Notes under the pieces: model-generated | The model's database searches: none | Seen by the model: only the letters and a program-made list of their open reading frames with translations | What the model was told of the DNA's origin: nothing | Made by a program: the position numbers and the translations under genes | Part shown: positions 44,801 to 54,763 of the stretch, in pieces | How positions within the stretch are numbered: position 1 is the stretch's first letter | Layout of the letters: every line of letters starts with the position of its first letter | NCBI GenBank assembly: GCA_031769625.1 | Contig: JAUIMM010000686.1 | Coordinates: 558,001-622,000 of the forward strand | DNA length: 64,000 nucleotides | Direction: 5' to 3' | Source of the DNA: Taudactylus pleione | Lineage: Eukaryota; Chordata; Amphibia; Anura; Myobatrachidae

Positions 44801-47800
44801 TAAGATCTGGCAATCTCCTTAACAATACCCTGGAAATCATTAAGAACGCACAATAGGTCATTAGTCACATTGCACAGTTCAGCAAGATATCATCTGTCCA
44901 GGAGTGCCGGTGAGTTTCCCAGGAAGTTTAAGGGAAATCGTTGATGACATCACATCTTTTGCGAGTCGTCTAGTGTGTGAGCTCCTTTAGTGTAACTGCC
45001 CTAAAATCTTAATTGTAAAATATTCTCAGAGCATATCACCATACCACTTATAAACAATCAAAATTATTTCTTTCCGTTGCTTAGCATATGACAGGACTAT
45101 GTAAACCAAACTGATATTTATTACCATCTTTTTACCTATGTTTATGTCGTATGCAGCCAAGTACATTAATAATAAATAGTTTCAGGCAAATGAGACAATC
45201 CATACATTTCCATTTATCTGCACACACAGGGGGTCTATTCATGAAGGAAAAAGGATCCCTGTGATAGTTAAGGACTGAACTCTCTGCAAGTTCAATCCTT
45301 GTATTGGGGCATTCATCATGCCTCTTATACTTTATTATCACTTCCAAAAAGCTGCTCCTTTTGCGGAGACAGCTTTTAAGAAAAAGGGGTCTTGTCTCCT
45401 GCTTCACTGTCTCCTTGCAGCCTGTCTTGAAGCTGCACATGCAGTTCACGCTCACTCCCGGCTAACCCTGCTGATGGTTTCCCCCGACCCACCCACCCCC
45501 CGCCGCTGCATAGCTGTAGCCACCATGGGAGACTAACTCCTGCTAAGACCGTGCAGCCCCGCAGCGCCAGTCCCTCGCCACTGCTGCTATGTCCTCTCCC
45601 GCCCCAGCTCACTGGAGTAGAGCTCGAGGACCCAGGAGGGGGCTTTATTAAGGTTAGAGGATAGAGCAGGGAGGGATCTCTGCTGTATTGGATACTGTAT
45701 GCCATCTCAGGGTGGTGTACAGTATCACTGTCAAGTTCAGAAAAAATGTGATGAATTTCATAATTTCCACATCCCTATAGTATGGGGACTGCGGAAATTA
45801 TCAGGGGACAATTGTAACCAGGAGATATCAGTGATCTCCTGTGTTACAAGAATGATGAATTAGCCTGGTTTTTAATTTCTACAAAAATAGGTGAAAATCT
45901 TAATTTTCACCTACAGTACTTTTGTAGAAATTAAGTGATTATGAACAGACCCCACAGAGAGAAAAAGACGGATCAGATTATATAATTCTAATGCTGTGCA
46001 TACACTATGCAGTAACCTGGGCATTATGCCTAATATTGGTGGATCACATAAATAATTGTACTGTGTATGCAAATGAGCAATCCAAAAATATCGATCGGTT
46101 ATGCATGCCATATCATCAGCATGTCCGTCCCATGCAATATTTTAGCCGACAGACATTTCACCGGTTCCACAGAGGAGGAATGAGAAAATGTCTCCTCCCC
46201 AGGGGAGGAATGCGGATATTGGGTGCCATACACTGTACTATATCTATCAGCAAGTAACTAGGTATTTGAAGGCCCCTCTCAGTGTATGCAGACAATATCT
46301 GCAGGGTGTCAGGCTGTTGGTCTAACAGGCATTTTATCTGCCACTTTATGCCCAGCATAATTAATACTCAAAGTTTAATATACTATTATTAAAGAAGCAG
46401 TATAACAAATATTACTAATCTACTTGTTAAGGTAACCAGGGGTACTTTCTCAGTAACAGAAAATGTATAAAGAGATTTAAGTATTTTTATGGGAAAAAAT
46501 ATCAAGTCTCTATTGATACCAAATGTATATGGGTTCCAAGTCTAGTACCTTTATTGGAAATAATAAAAAATATTATTGTATAAAAAATTAAATCACTTGG
46601 AATCCCACAAACATTATATATAGGTAAGTGTGGATGTGGTTTACTTCATATTGTCTTTGTTTATCCAATTTAAATGGTAATTGCTACACTATGAGCAGAC
46701 TCCTATTCTAACTTATAAAATATATTGGGCTCTATTTACTACAATCCGCATATTGAATGCGGATTGTAGTGTGATATTACTGAGTGAATTCGCATTGCGA
46801 ATTCAGGCAATATCACAGGGATTTACTATAAATCCCTTGCAGGGACAGAGCTTGCGATAAAGCTCTGTCCCTGCGGATCCCATCCGCACTCTAGTCGCGG
46901 TATTTTCGGAAAAAATACCGCGACTAAGAGCCCACGCATGCACCGACCGACCACCGCTACTACCCCCCCACCGACGCTAAGCCCCGCACTCGGTGCTAAG
47001 CCCCGCCCCCGTGATCTCGGACCCCCGCGACCCCCCCTTCATTACACTTACCTGCATCCTCCTGGCCTCCGTTGATCTTCTCCGGGCTTCCCGATCAGGT
47101 GATCTCCCATACTGCACTGGGGCCCGATCACCTGATGACCGGGCCCCAGTGTACTATGGGAGACCAGCTGACCGGAGAGGAGCCATCACCGGAGGCCCGA
47201 TCACCGGTCCCTGGATTCAGGTAAGTAAAAAAAAAAATGTTTAATTTTTTCTTTCTTATTTTTTACAGTAATCAGCTTGCGGGCTGCTTAGACCACACAG
47301 CTGATTACTGGTACCGGCTCCCGCCTCTGCTCTCCCCATTAGAGCAGAGTGGGAGCCCGGTAACCGGGGGAGACCCTGGATAACGCCACCTCCAGGTGGC
47401 GTTATTATCACAGGGCTTCCCCCGGTATTTTTTTACAGTTTATTTTTAGTAACTATGGTCGGATCACATTTCCCATTACAATTATGGGAAATGCGATCTG
47501 CTTTACTAAAAATAAGTGATACTGGGGGTTGGAGTAGAATTTTACTAATTCTACTCCAATTGCCCTGTAGTAACTACAGGTGAAACTAAAGTAATGTGAA
47601 AAGGGTGTGAAAACACCCTTTTTCACTTTATTTTAGTAAAAATAATATTAATAAATAGAGCCCATTGTCTTTAACTATTTAATAAAATGAGTTGGCAATA
47701 GTTGCATAACTACATACACGGAGAGCATTTTGTTTATGTACAGACACATTACTAATATTAGTAATACAATAAAGAATCAGTTTATCTTGCCTATCCTCCC

Positions 47801-47876
47801 TGGTACTCTTGTATGCAATAAATAAATATTACTGCATGTACAGAAGATGTTGTAATACCTGTAGAAGATATGTATC

Positions 47877-47947
<71 letters not shown>

Positions 47948-48142
47948 CAGAGAGAGAACAAACAGGCAGCGGCACTCCCGGACTTAGGTGATATTAAATA
48001 GAGGTTAAACTCTATTTAATATCACATAAGTCCGGGAGTGCCGCTGCCTGTTTGTTTTGGCTGTTGGATCTTTCCAGGTGGCACCCTGGCATACAGAATC
48101 TATTCATATTGAGTGCCGGTTCTAACTTGGATTTTGTGTGTG

Positions 48143-48180
<38 letters not shown>

Positions 48181-48288
48181 CAGGTCCGGCACTCCAGATA
48201 ATAAATCAAATCCTGCAGGGTGCCCTCACATATTGATCCTTTGGTCTCTGCTTGATTTATTGAGAGGGGAGTGCTGCACCTTCATGCT

Positions 48289-48320
<32 letters not shown>

Positions 48321-49836
48321 TATAGTTATAGAGTTATATATATCTATAACACTGAGCATTTGTTCTTTCTTAGGCTGCTCATCCACTAGCAGACCTCAAA
48401 ATGACTGCACGATTATGACATTGTAATCGTGCAGTCGTTTGTCAGACTGTGATGTGCTACATTGTACAAGCAGTTGTTCAGTGCAGGCTCATCAATCATC
48501 TGCAAATATGCTCATGGTGACATTATCATCAGGTTGTCCAGCATGTTTGCCCGATGGTAGATGTCTAAACAACCAGTGGGAGCAAGCATTGCTGGTCGTT
48601 TTAGACATTTTTGAAAAAAATCTGCAAACGATTTTCAAATTATTATCGAACGATGAGCGAACGATATCGTTATTGTTCAATCGCTCAATTTAATCGCCTA
48701 GTGGATGGGCACCTTTATACTCACTTTTTATTTTTCATTTCTTCTACATGAGCTAACTATGATGTTACGAATATTGAGAATAAATGAATAATCTCTTTAT
48801 GAAAATACCAGGCATATATAATAAGTGCAAGAGAAATAGACTTTGCTTTCTATATGCTATAGTCACTGTACTTTATTACTTTGCTAGCTTTCCTGTATGT
48901 GTCATTTATCAGATGTATTTCTATTTCTATATGTCCAAGACCTAATCCTGTTCTTATTGAGCCACCACTAAAGTCAATCAGGGAAATGAGGTATTAATCA
49001 CATCCCTATTATCATAGAATAACATTATATTTGGATTTCTTGCAGACTTAGGGCCTGATTCAGACCCACTCGCGAGCGGCTGTCCGCTCGCAAGTGGGTC
49101 GATGTTCTGGACTGAGCATGCGCACGACGGAGGGAGCTCCGTCGTGTGCATGCGCCAGACGCGACGAGCGAAGGAAAGTCCTTCGCTCGTTGTGTCCGAT
49201 CAAAGGGGGCGTGCTGTCAATGTTGATTGATAGCACGCCCCCTTTGGTAGGCGTGCCGGGGGCGTGCCTCCCTGACGGGGGCGTTCCCACGGGAACGCCT
49301 CCCGTCAAAAGCCGGCCCACTGACATCACTAGTGATGTCAGTGGGAGTGATTTTGGCTCTGATAGAGCCAAAATCACTCCGGAGCTTGTGGTTGAAAACC
49401 TCAACCGCAGGCTCCGGCTCGCAATTTCGATGGTCGCGATGGTCTCGACCATCGCGGCCATCAAAATGCACGCTCGTATAGCCTGTGGGTGGTGACCCAC
49501 AGCTATACGAGCATCCAGAAGGACGCTCCATTTTCATGGAGGCCGGCCCTCATTCAGAGCGTGCGCTCTGCTCAGAGCGTACGGCTCTGAATGAGGGCCT
49601 TAGACAATAAGTGGGGTTATATTCAGAAAACAAATTGTGGGCAGGAAAGTGAATAAACGTATTTGGGCCATATGTGAGTTTAATTTGGTGTTGAAAAGAA
49701 GAGGGATGGTAAAATAAATATGTGTAGAAAGATGAGAACAATTGAATCTGACTATACCTGATGTTTCCAATCCATATGATACTGCTGTTTGTATAGTAGG
49801 CAAAAAGAGCAGGAGGAAAATAAAAGCTGCCTCCAT
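35764..49836 (-). CDS. Seven-exon gene: small type I membrane protein, 148 aa, unrecognised
   Basis: Joined from exons 49836-49758, 43166-43113, 42608-42564, 41881-41831, 36166-36028, 35940-35906 and 35807-35764. All six introns are GT...AG, the phases (1,1,1,1,2,1) agree at every joint, and the sum is 447 nt: 148 codons plus TGA. The product has a signal peptide (MEAAFIFLLLFLPTIQTAVS), an ectodomain to about residue 92 that is rich in Glu and Pro and has no cysteine, one N-glycosylation sequon (N75-E-S), a membrane span at about 94-118 (LVILCAVIIITGIVC...), and a 30-residue tail beginning YRHQLLSKYK. No Ig or other fold is evident. The juxtamembrane EFYFWQV faintly recalls FXYD-type proteins, but the glycines and the exact motif are missing, so I give no family. 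Further alternative exons in the 6.6-kb first intron are possible. Function unknown; a cell-surface role is inferred from topology. Confidence 0.82.
35906..35940 (-). CDS. Exon 6: cytoplasmic tail, 35 nt
   Basis: Acceptor ATTAACAG, donor GTAAGC. It enters in phase 2 and leaves in phase 1, exactly bridging exons 5 and 7. Encodes LSKYKLDQATM. Confidence 0.82.
36028..36166 (-). CDS. Exon 5: membrane span, 139 nt
   Basis: Acceptor TTTTTTAG, donor GTATGT, phases 1 to 2. Encodes the juxtamembrane segment, the ~25-residue hydrophobic helix and the first tail residues. Confidence 0.88.
36241..37291. mobile_element. PIF/Harbinger-like element, 1051 bp, in intron 4
   Basis: Ends GGAGTAAATTTACTAAG and CTTAATAAATTTACCCC with TTA on both sides (36238-36240, 37292-37294). 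The interior holds nested inverted segments, for example around TGGAGACCCAGTACTGG and its complement (36783, 36944). No transposase ORF. Confidence 0.85.
37441..37632. mobile_element. Non-autonomous hAT element, CATACTTGCC family, 192 bp
   Basis: Ends CAGGCTTGTC and GGCAAGTATG; flanks TTTTAGAT (37433-37440) and TTTTAAAT (37633-37640) match at seven of eight bases. Shortest member of the family here. In intron 4. Confidence 0.78.
37909..37998. mobile_element. Very short palindromic hAT-like MITE, ~90 bp
   Basis: CAGTGGCGTAACTACTGCCC and its complement bound about 50 bp. The ends match the CAGTGGCGTA class seen at 9829. A further CAGTGGCGGAACTCC follows directly at 37998. Target duplication not confirmed. 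Confidence 0.55.
38047..38595. mobile_element. PIF/Harbinger-like MITE, 549 bp
   Basis: Ends GGGCTTGATTCAGA and TCTGAATCAGGCCC, flanked by TCA (38044-38046, 38596-38598). Same family as 49051, 50393 and 53389. It contains AAAGGGGGCGTGCTGTC-type segments typical of this group. Confidence 0.85.
38715..39042. mobile_element. Palindromic MITE, ~328 bp
   Basis: Ends GAGGGGTATCCACTAAG and CTTAGTGGGTACCCCCC, with an interior CACGATTGCGACATTGCAAT-like arm. A cousin of 34436. Target duplication unclear. Confidence 0.65.
39043..39290. repeat. Intronic segment duplicated from the exon 2-4 region
   Basis: 39060-39180 (GAGCTGTGTAGATG ... AATTTAAAGTTTATCTTAA) is a diverged match of 42150-42245. No exon remains beside it; the place where one would be expected is occupied by MITEs. 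Confidence 0.6.
39738..39903. mobile_element. Short palindromic MITE, ~165 bp
   Basis: GTCTATTTACTAAGCCTTG and CAAGGCTTAGTAAACAGAC bound an interior palindrome (CAGCTCCTAATTG / CAGTTAGGAGCTGATTGG). In intron 4. Confidence 0.7.
40186..40960. mobile_element. hAT-like element with tandem array, relative of 9829
   Basis: Starts CAGTGGCATAACTAGGG; 40405-40950 is a tandem array of CAGTGCCCCCTGTAGTAGTG units, the complement of the array at 10310-10930. The far end is not clear. Confidence 0.6.
41008..41545. mobile_element. PIF/Harbinger-like MITE, 538 bp
   Basis: Ends GGACCTGATTCACTA and TAGTGAATCAGGCCC with TGA on both sides (41005-41007, 41546-41548). In intron 4, about 290 bp from exon 4. Confidence 0.87.
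41831..41881 (-). CDS. Exon 4: ectodomain, 51 nt
   Basis: Acceptor GTTGTTTTCAG, donor GTAAGTG. Phase 1-1. Encodes LPPAPDVKRVEKRLNE; the last bases create an N-E-S sequon with exon 5. Confidence 0.85.
42564..42608 (-). CDS. Exon 3: ectodomain, 45 nt
   Basis: Acceptor GTTGTTTTCAG, donor GTAAGTG. Phase 1-1. Encodes LPSTPEGGEEPSEE. Both the exon and its flanks resemble exon 4. Confidence 0.85.
42715..43071. mobile_element. Non-autonomous hAT element, CATACTTGCC family, 357 bp
   Basis: Ends CATACTTGCC and GGCAACCCTG; flanks GCCTACAC (42707-42714) and GGCTACAC (43072-43079) differ at one base. It lies in the intron between exons 2 and 3, only 41 bp from exon 2's donor. Confidence 0.82.
43113..43166 (-). 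CDS. Exon 2: ectodomain, 54 nt
   Basis: Acceptor GTTGTGTAG, donor GTAAAAT. Phase 1-1. Encodes RLAHMNKATEEPEISYE between two split codons. Confidence 0.8.
43167..44109. other. Intron 1 sequence, no further exon recognised
   Basis: Includes the diverged duplicate segment 43330-43500. An 87-codon open frame at 43547-43810 lacks splice context. Confidence 0.4.
44110..44540. repeat. CCTAACCCT-type interspersed repeat, opposite orientation
   Basis: GGGATGCC and ATCCCGAC motifs at both sides bound an array of TTAGGTTTAGGCACTAGG-like units (44240-44455). Same family as 8400 and 25371. Confidence 0.65.
44634..44984. mobile_element. Palindromic MITE, ~351 bp
   Basis: Ends GGTGCTCACACACTGGACG and CGTCTAGTGTGTGAGCTCC. 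No clean target duplication found. In intron 1. Confidence 0.75.
45229..45954. mobile_element. PIF-like MITE, ~726 bp
   Basis: Ends GGGGGTCTATTCATGA and TTATGAACAGACCCC, with ACA on both sides as a probable 3-bp duplication. In intron 1. Confidence 0.7.
46293..46726. other. Intron 1 sequence, nothing recognised
   Basis: AT-rich with no repeat ends or splice-flanked frames that I trust. Confidence 0.35.
46727..47663. mobile_element. PIF/Harbinger-like element, 937 bp
   Basis: Ends GGGCTCTATTTACTA and TTAATAAATAGAGCCC, flanked by ATT (46724-46726, 47664-47666). The interior has several inverted pairs (GCCCGATCACCTGATGACCG region; CACCTCCAGGTGGCG). No ORF. Confidence 0.87.
47884..48340. repeat. 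GA microsatellite, 100-bp palindrome and AT microsatellites
   Basis: (GA)n to about 47956, then a near-perfect palindrome at 47957-48058 (AACAAACAGGCAGCGGCACT and its complement as outer arms, meeting at GGTTAAACTCTATTTAATATC). AT runs lie at about 48145-48172 and 48291-48316, with GGCACTCC-bearing sequence between. Confidence 0.85.
48373..48713. mobile_element. PIF-like MITE, 341 bp
   Basis: Ends GGCTGCTCATCCACTAG and CTAGTGGATGGGCACC, same family as 34436-34770; flanks TTA and TTT, one mismatch. In intron 1. Confidence 0.8.
48714..49050. other. Intron 1 sequence, no gene seen
   Basis: An exon-like GTGAGT donor context on the minus strand near 48722 lacks a convincing acceptor and matching phase. 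Confidence 0.35.
49051..49599. mobile_element. PIF/Harbinger-like MITE, 549 bp
   Basis: Ends GGGCCTGATTCAGACC and CTCTGAATGAGGGCC, flanked by TTA (49048-49050, 49600-49602). Very similar to 50393-50907 but inverted relative to it. Ends 158 bp short of exon 1. Confidence 0.88.
49758..49836 (-). CDS. Exon 1: start codon and signal peptide
   Basis: ATG at 49836 after ATTAAG gives an AAGATGG context. It encodes 26 residues plus one base, with a hydrophobic core FIFLLLFLP and a plausible cleavage after about residue 20. Donor GTATAG; ends in phase 1. Confidence 0.85.
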
Positions 49837-49886
49837 CTTAATCCACAGTGCAGATGAATAAAGAATTCCCTGATTTGTGCCTATTA

Positions 49887-49924
49887 TGACATCACTGCTT
49901 TATGATGTCACTTTGTCACATGAC
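49887..49924 (-). promoter_or_regulatory. Candidate promoter elements of the membrane-protein gene
   Basis: Within 90 bp upstream of the start codon lie TGACATCA (49887-49894) and TGATGTCA (49903-49910), two CRE/AP-1-like sites in inverted arrangement, and a palindromic E-box-like GTCACATGAC (49915-49924). No clear TATA box. Function is inferred. Confidence 0.4.
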
Positions 49925-50236
49925 ATGGGAGGAAAAGACAATGATTGACCATAAGTAAAATAATTATACCTTCAGGGTTGTGCTTTACTTTATAGTCTAT
50001 AGGGGTAATTTACTGCCAGAGCATTTTTTCTCCTTATTATTGGGGTTTGCCCCTCATTTTCTTACTTATTTCCAAGTTTTGCCCAGTAACAAAACACATT
50101 AACTGGGTAACAGGTGATATTCCCCAAGACGCCACACACCTAGAGGTTCTAAATGTAGAGGTTAGAACATGTGTAATAATAGAAGAAATATAGACTTACA
50201 TTTTTTTTTAAAAATCAGTGTTTCCTTGCTTTCTTT

Positions 50237-50341
50237 AGGTATTCCCAGGTGGTCCCCCATCCAAGTACTGACCAGGCCCAATACTGTATAGCTTCCAAGA
50301 ACAGACGAGATTGGGCATATCCAGTATGGTGTGGCTGTAGG
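50237..50341 (-). pseudogene. 5S rRNA retropseudogene
   Basis: On the minus strand the sequence from 50341 reads CCTACAGCCACACCATACTG, then CCCAATCTCGTCTGTTCTTG, then GGCCTGGTCAGTACTTGGAT, then GGGGGACCACCTGGGAATAC. This tracks vertebrate 5S rRNA along nearly its whole length with scattered changes. An A-rich stretch follows about 30 bp after the 3' end, suggesting retroposition. Internal promoter boxes are partly altered, so it is unlikely to be expressed as functional 5S. Confidence 0.9.
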
Positions 50342-50392
50342 TTAATATTTATTGAGAGAGATTGGATGCCCTGGTGCATACACAGCAATAAT

Positions 50393-50907
50393 GGCCCTCA
50401 TTTAGAGCCGTACGCTCTGAGCAGAGCGCACGCTCTGAATGAGGGCCGGTCTCCATAAAAATGGAGTGTCCTTCTGGACGCTCGTATAGCTGTGGGTCAC
50501 CACCCACAGGCTATACGAGCGTGCATTTTGATGGCCGCGATGGTCGAGACCATTGCGACCATCGAAATTGCGAGCCGGAGCCTGCGCTTGAGGTTTTCAA
50601 CCACAAGCTCCGGAGTGATTTTGGCTCTATCAGAGCCAAAATCACTCCCACTGACATCACTAGTTCCCGTGGGAACGCCCCCGTCAGGGAGGCACGCCCC
50701 GGCACGCCCACCAAAGGGGGCGTGCTGTCAATCAACATTGACAGCACGCTCCCTTTGATCGGACACAACGAGCGAAGGACTATCCTTCGCTCGTCGCGTC
50801 TGGCGCATGCGCACGACGGAGCTCCCTCCGTCGTGCGCATGCTCAGTCCAGAACATCGACCCACTTGCGAGCGGACAGCCGCTCGCGAGTGGGTCTGAAT
50901 CAGGCCC
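50393..50907. mobile_element. PIF/Harbinger-like MITE, 515 bp
   Basis: Ends GGCCCTCATTTAGAGC and GTCTGAATCAGGCCC, flanked by AAT (50390-50392, 50908-50910). Inverted copy of the element at 49051-49599, with a short internal deletion around CATCACTAGTTCCCG. Confidence 0.88.
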
Positions 50908-51269
50908 AATGTTTGTAGGACTATCCTGCATGAGGGGACCACTTTGTTAAAAATACAGAATCAAAGAAAGTATTGCACAAGCGTCCTTTATTTGTATCAC
51001 AAGTAAATCTGAGTACTTATGCATAGTCCAAGTATAACATACTGTATGTAGAATCTGATATTTGTATGGTCTGAGGTTACAATACAATTTGTGTTTCCAT
51101 ATAATGCAACATGTATATCATTAAATCATCATTGCTTATTTTTAGCCATCTCCATACAAATTAAATAGAAAATAAAGTAAAGATTAAATAGAACAGTTGT
51201 TGTATTGTGTGGATATCTCCAACAAAAGTAAAATGTTGTCACCCACTTGGTGCTGTATGTGTGATATGT

Positions 51270-51605
51270 GTGCATACACACACAACGATTCTTTGAACGA
51301 TTATCGTTAAATGATATCGTTTAACGATAATCGTTTGAAAAAATCGTTCACTTTCTGAGTCAAACGATGAACGATTATTGTTCATGCGCGTTCACGTTTG
51401 TAGGACAGTCAGACTTGTCAACTGAACGATTTTCATTAAGTTAATATGCAAAAATCGTTTGTAGTTCATAAAAATCGTTCATTACATTTAAATGAACATA
51501 GTAAATGAACAACTTTAGTAAACAATTTTAGTTCATTTTTTCAAGGTAGAAAATCGTTTACTAGAATCGTTCATTAACTCAATCGTTGTGTGTGTATGCA
51601 GCTTT
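51270..51605. mobile_element. Palindromic MITE, ~336 bp
   Basis: TGCATACACACACAACGATT and AATCGTTGTGTGTGTATGCA form the ends; the interior repeats AACGATTATCG motifs. Target duplication not resolved. Confidence 0.8.
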
Positions 51606-52262
51606 AGGATTAAACTTGATATAACTATATAAGAGGAGGTCTTGAAACCCTCTGGATAAATGTTTAGTTATAGCAGGTGTTAGTAGAAAATATACAAGAG
51701 GATATGCTGTTTGCTCAAATGCATAGGTGACCCCCAGGGTTTAAACCTGGTACTAATGGATTGTCTCTGAGCAGAAAAATAAATTACAGCACAAAGGCAA
51801 AATCATGCTGACCTTATTTGCAAAGAAAATGGAAAAGTGCCCGCTATTATACCAGTACAAATGTCCTTGTTATTCCATATGGTGAAAAATAAGAGTAAGT
51901 ATAATCCTTAACCTAAGAAAATATGCACAAATCCCAGGTATTATGCAAATGCCAATATCATAGATGTTCTATAGGATGAATGTAGAAAATATTATAATAT
52001 TTATCCTAAGAAAAGGATATAGAGCTGTCAGCTATTTGTACCTTCATCAGGATCACATGTAAACATATGCAGAATTTACGTGCTTTTCAGTCAAGTGTTG
52101 TAAGCAATCTGACAAGCATCTGTACATCATTAAATATATTCTTCTCATGAAGTTAGGTCCTTAACAGTAATATTGGACACAAATCTGTAAATCTCTCCGT
52201 TAATGAGCATATCAAGCAGAATTAAACAGAGTTAAATAAAGGTTATGAGCAATACTCTGATA
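51606..52262. other. Intergenic, no gene seen
   Basis: AT-rich low-copy sequence upstream of the membrane-protein gene. Confidence 0.35.
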
Positions 52263-53118
52263 GGGGTATTCAATATGGGTGCGATAACATCGTTTTTGCG
52301 TTAATATCACAATTATGACATCATTATCGCAGGTTTTACTTTTACACCCTATTCAATTTCAAAGACTTATCGCAGTTTTGACAAGTCTATGATAAAAAAC
52401 GGTGATAAGTTTTCACCATTTAATAGGTGTCGAAAAAAAGTGCAGAATTGGGGTTTAGGGGTGCAGGCTTAAAAGAAATAGCCTGCACCCCTGAGAATGA
52501 CATTTAAAAAAGAACTGTCAAAAAAAAAAAAAAAAAAATAGGGACACCCCAAAAAATTAACTTAAAAATTGGGGTGCAAAAAAAAAATGGGGAAAAATTG
52601 TTAAACAATAGGGAAATAGGTTCAGGGCTATTCTGCAAGTATGCGGCAGGTGTTTTGAAGAATAGAATTATAGCGGCAGGTGCACAAATGCAGAATTTTT
52701 AAAAACTTACTTTAGGGACATCAAAATATGCTAGTACCCATTTTCATGTACCCCAAATTTGATGGGACCACTTAAAAAAATGAAAAAAATAACCTAAGTG
52801 CTCTTCTGCATCACTTCTTCAAGGTTGGGAAAAAAACACCTGCTGCGGCTATTTAAATCCCCGACTTTTCAATTAAAGGCTAAAATGGGGGTACCCAAAG
52901 TGTTCCCCCATGTTTTTACAACTTTAGGGGGGTCTTACAATTATTTTAAGGAAAAATTCGTAACTTTATGCAAATCCAACTTCGGAGTTTCCCGTTTTCG
53001 TTAATTTTATATTGAATACGGGGATAAGCGGGAGCGCGCACCAGACTTAACGCAGAAAAAAACTCCGATATGAAACGTTAACTTCGACAGTGAAGTTAAC
53101 GTTTCATATTGAATACCC
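52263..53118. mobile_element. Palindromic MITE-like element, ~856 bp
   Basis: Ends AGGGGTATTCAATATG and CATATTGAATACCCCT. The interior includes long A runs (52518) and no coding sequence. Flanking duplication unclear. Confidence 0.75.
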
Positions 53119-53388
53119 CTCTATATATTGTTAGCACAAAGAAATGGAGTGAATATAACACAACAAAGAAAGAGGGGAGGGGGGTTTAGTTCTTACAAGA
53201 TTGTAGAGATGGACGTTGTCCTGAATTAAATCAAGTTACAACAAAATCATCATATGTTTAAAACTGCATAGAAAAAGCAAGAGACATAAATCAATGTAGT
53301 TCTATAAGCTAGGCAGCATCATGGGTATTATCAAATTCTCATTGGGTGACTGCACAGTATAACTTCTAGTTTCTATATGCTGGATATA

Positions 53389-53985
53389 GGACCTGATTCA
53401 GACCCGGTCGCTAAGGAGCGATCGCTCGCTGCTAAACAATTGTTGCTCAGTGCGCATGTATCTAATTCACAATGCGCGTGCGCAAGCCAGTCTCAGTGAT
53501 GGGTAATTGTGCGCTCATAGCACACAGACTGCCCGCTAGTTTGAGTGACATATAGTGCCATTTGTGGGTGGTAACAGGGGAAAGTGCTTGTAAATGAGGG
53601 AGTGGTGTTGCGGATGCAGGCGTGTCATGCCGCCAAAACGCAGCTTAAAGGGCATGCATAGTTAGCAAAGTAGCGTCATTGTACACGTCACCTGCATGTA
53701 TTTCAGCCAGCACTGATTGCAGTGCTTGCGGCGGGGAAAGGCAACCTCAAGGGCTGCGAGCAGCTCCGATGGCTCTCGATGTTACCAATACCTACAATTC
53801 CCGGAGATGACGTGTGTTGCGAGTGGAAAGGGGGCATCATTATACACTAGCGAGCGCTCAGTGCTATAGCTCGCTAAGACATAGAGGGCGCCCTTACGCC
53901 ATGCAGTACGAGCGCTTAATTTAAATATCCGGCCCCTTTTTGCCAGCGAGTGGCCGCATCTTGCGATCAGGTCTGAATGAGCTCC
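53389..53985. mobile_element. PIF/Harbinger-like MITE, 597 bp
   Basis: Ends GGACCTGATTCAGACC and GGTCTGAATGAGCTCC with ATA on both sides (53386-53388, 53986-53988). Same family as 38047, 49051 and 50393. Confidence 0.86.
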
Positions 53986-54234
53986 ATAGTCCTCTGCAAG
54001 CATTTTAATCTGTATGTATGGAAAACAGGTCAAGACAACTTTGTAGGTATGATCTGCGGGGTATAATTCTCTGTAGGCTCTGAATCTGAGGGCATGACCA
54101 GTGGCGCAGTACAGCTTATTAGGTTCTGCATGCGGGCAGGGGGGTAATGCTCCGAGGTTCTCTAACAATTGCACATATGTACAGCTACACAGTGCAAATT
54201 AGCATTACTATTTTGCTTGGGTGTGGTATAAGAT

Positions 54235-54763
54235 ATAGACAGTAATTAGATAGACAATGTCTAGGTAGACACCAAATGTTAGACAAAAGGTCAGCACACT
54301 AAAGGTCGACATGTAAGAAAGTTGACATATACAAATGGTCAACAAGCTCCAAAGGTTGGCACAAAAATGGTCAATACATGATTTATTTTTTTTTACCCCT
54401 AATCTTCACTCTAACCCTAACCCTCCCCTTGGTGCCTAACCCTAACCCTCCCTTCTGGTGCCTAACCCTAACAGTCCCTTTTAATACCTAATCCTAAGCC
54501 TCCCTCCTGGTGCTTAACCCTAACTGTCTGGGTAAGTGCCTAACCCTTCAGTAAGTGACTAACCCTTAAAAAAAAAAAAGCACGTTTCGACCATTTTTGT
54601 GTCGATCATTTTCACGGCGACCTTTTGACCCTGTCAACCTTCTTATATGTCGACCTTTAGTGTGTCAACCTTTTGTCCCTGTTGACCTCTTGTCCCTGTT
54701 GACCTATTGACTGTCTAACATTTGTTGTCTATCCAGACTTTGTCTATCTAATTACTGTCTATC
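54235..54763. mobile_element. MITE with TIR TAGACAGTAATTAGATAGAC and CCTAACCCT core
   Basis: The left end contains TAGACAGTAATTAGATAGAC and the right end its exact complement. Inside, GTCGAC/GTCAAC motifs recur in both orientations around a CCTAACCCT array (54410-54570). Confidence 0.8.

Noticed and set aside
45130..45215. Possible extra exon of the minus-strand gene (acceptor TGTGTGTGCAG, donor GTAAAAAG)
   Set aside because: It would leave the wrong phase for joining exon 2, and it overlaps no similarity to the other exons.
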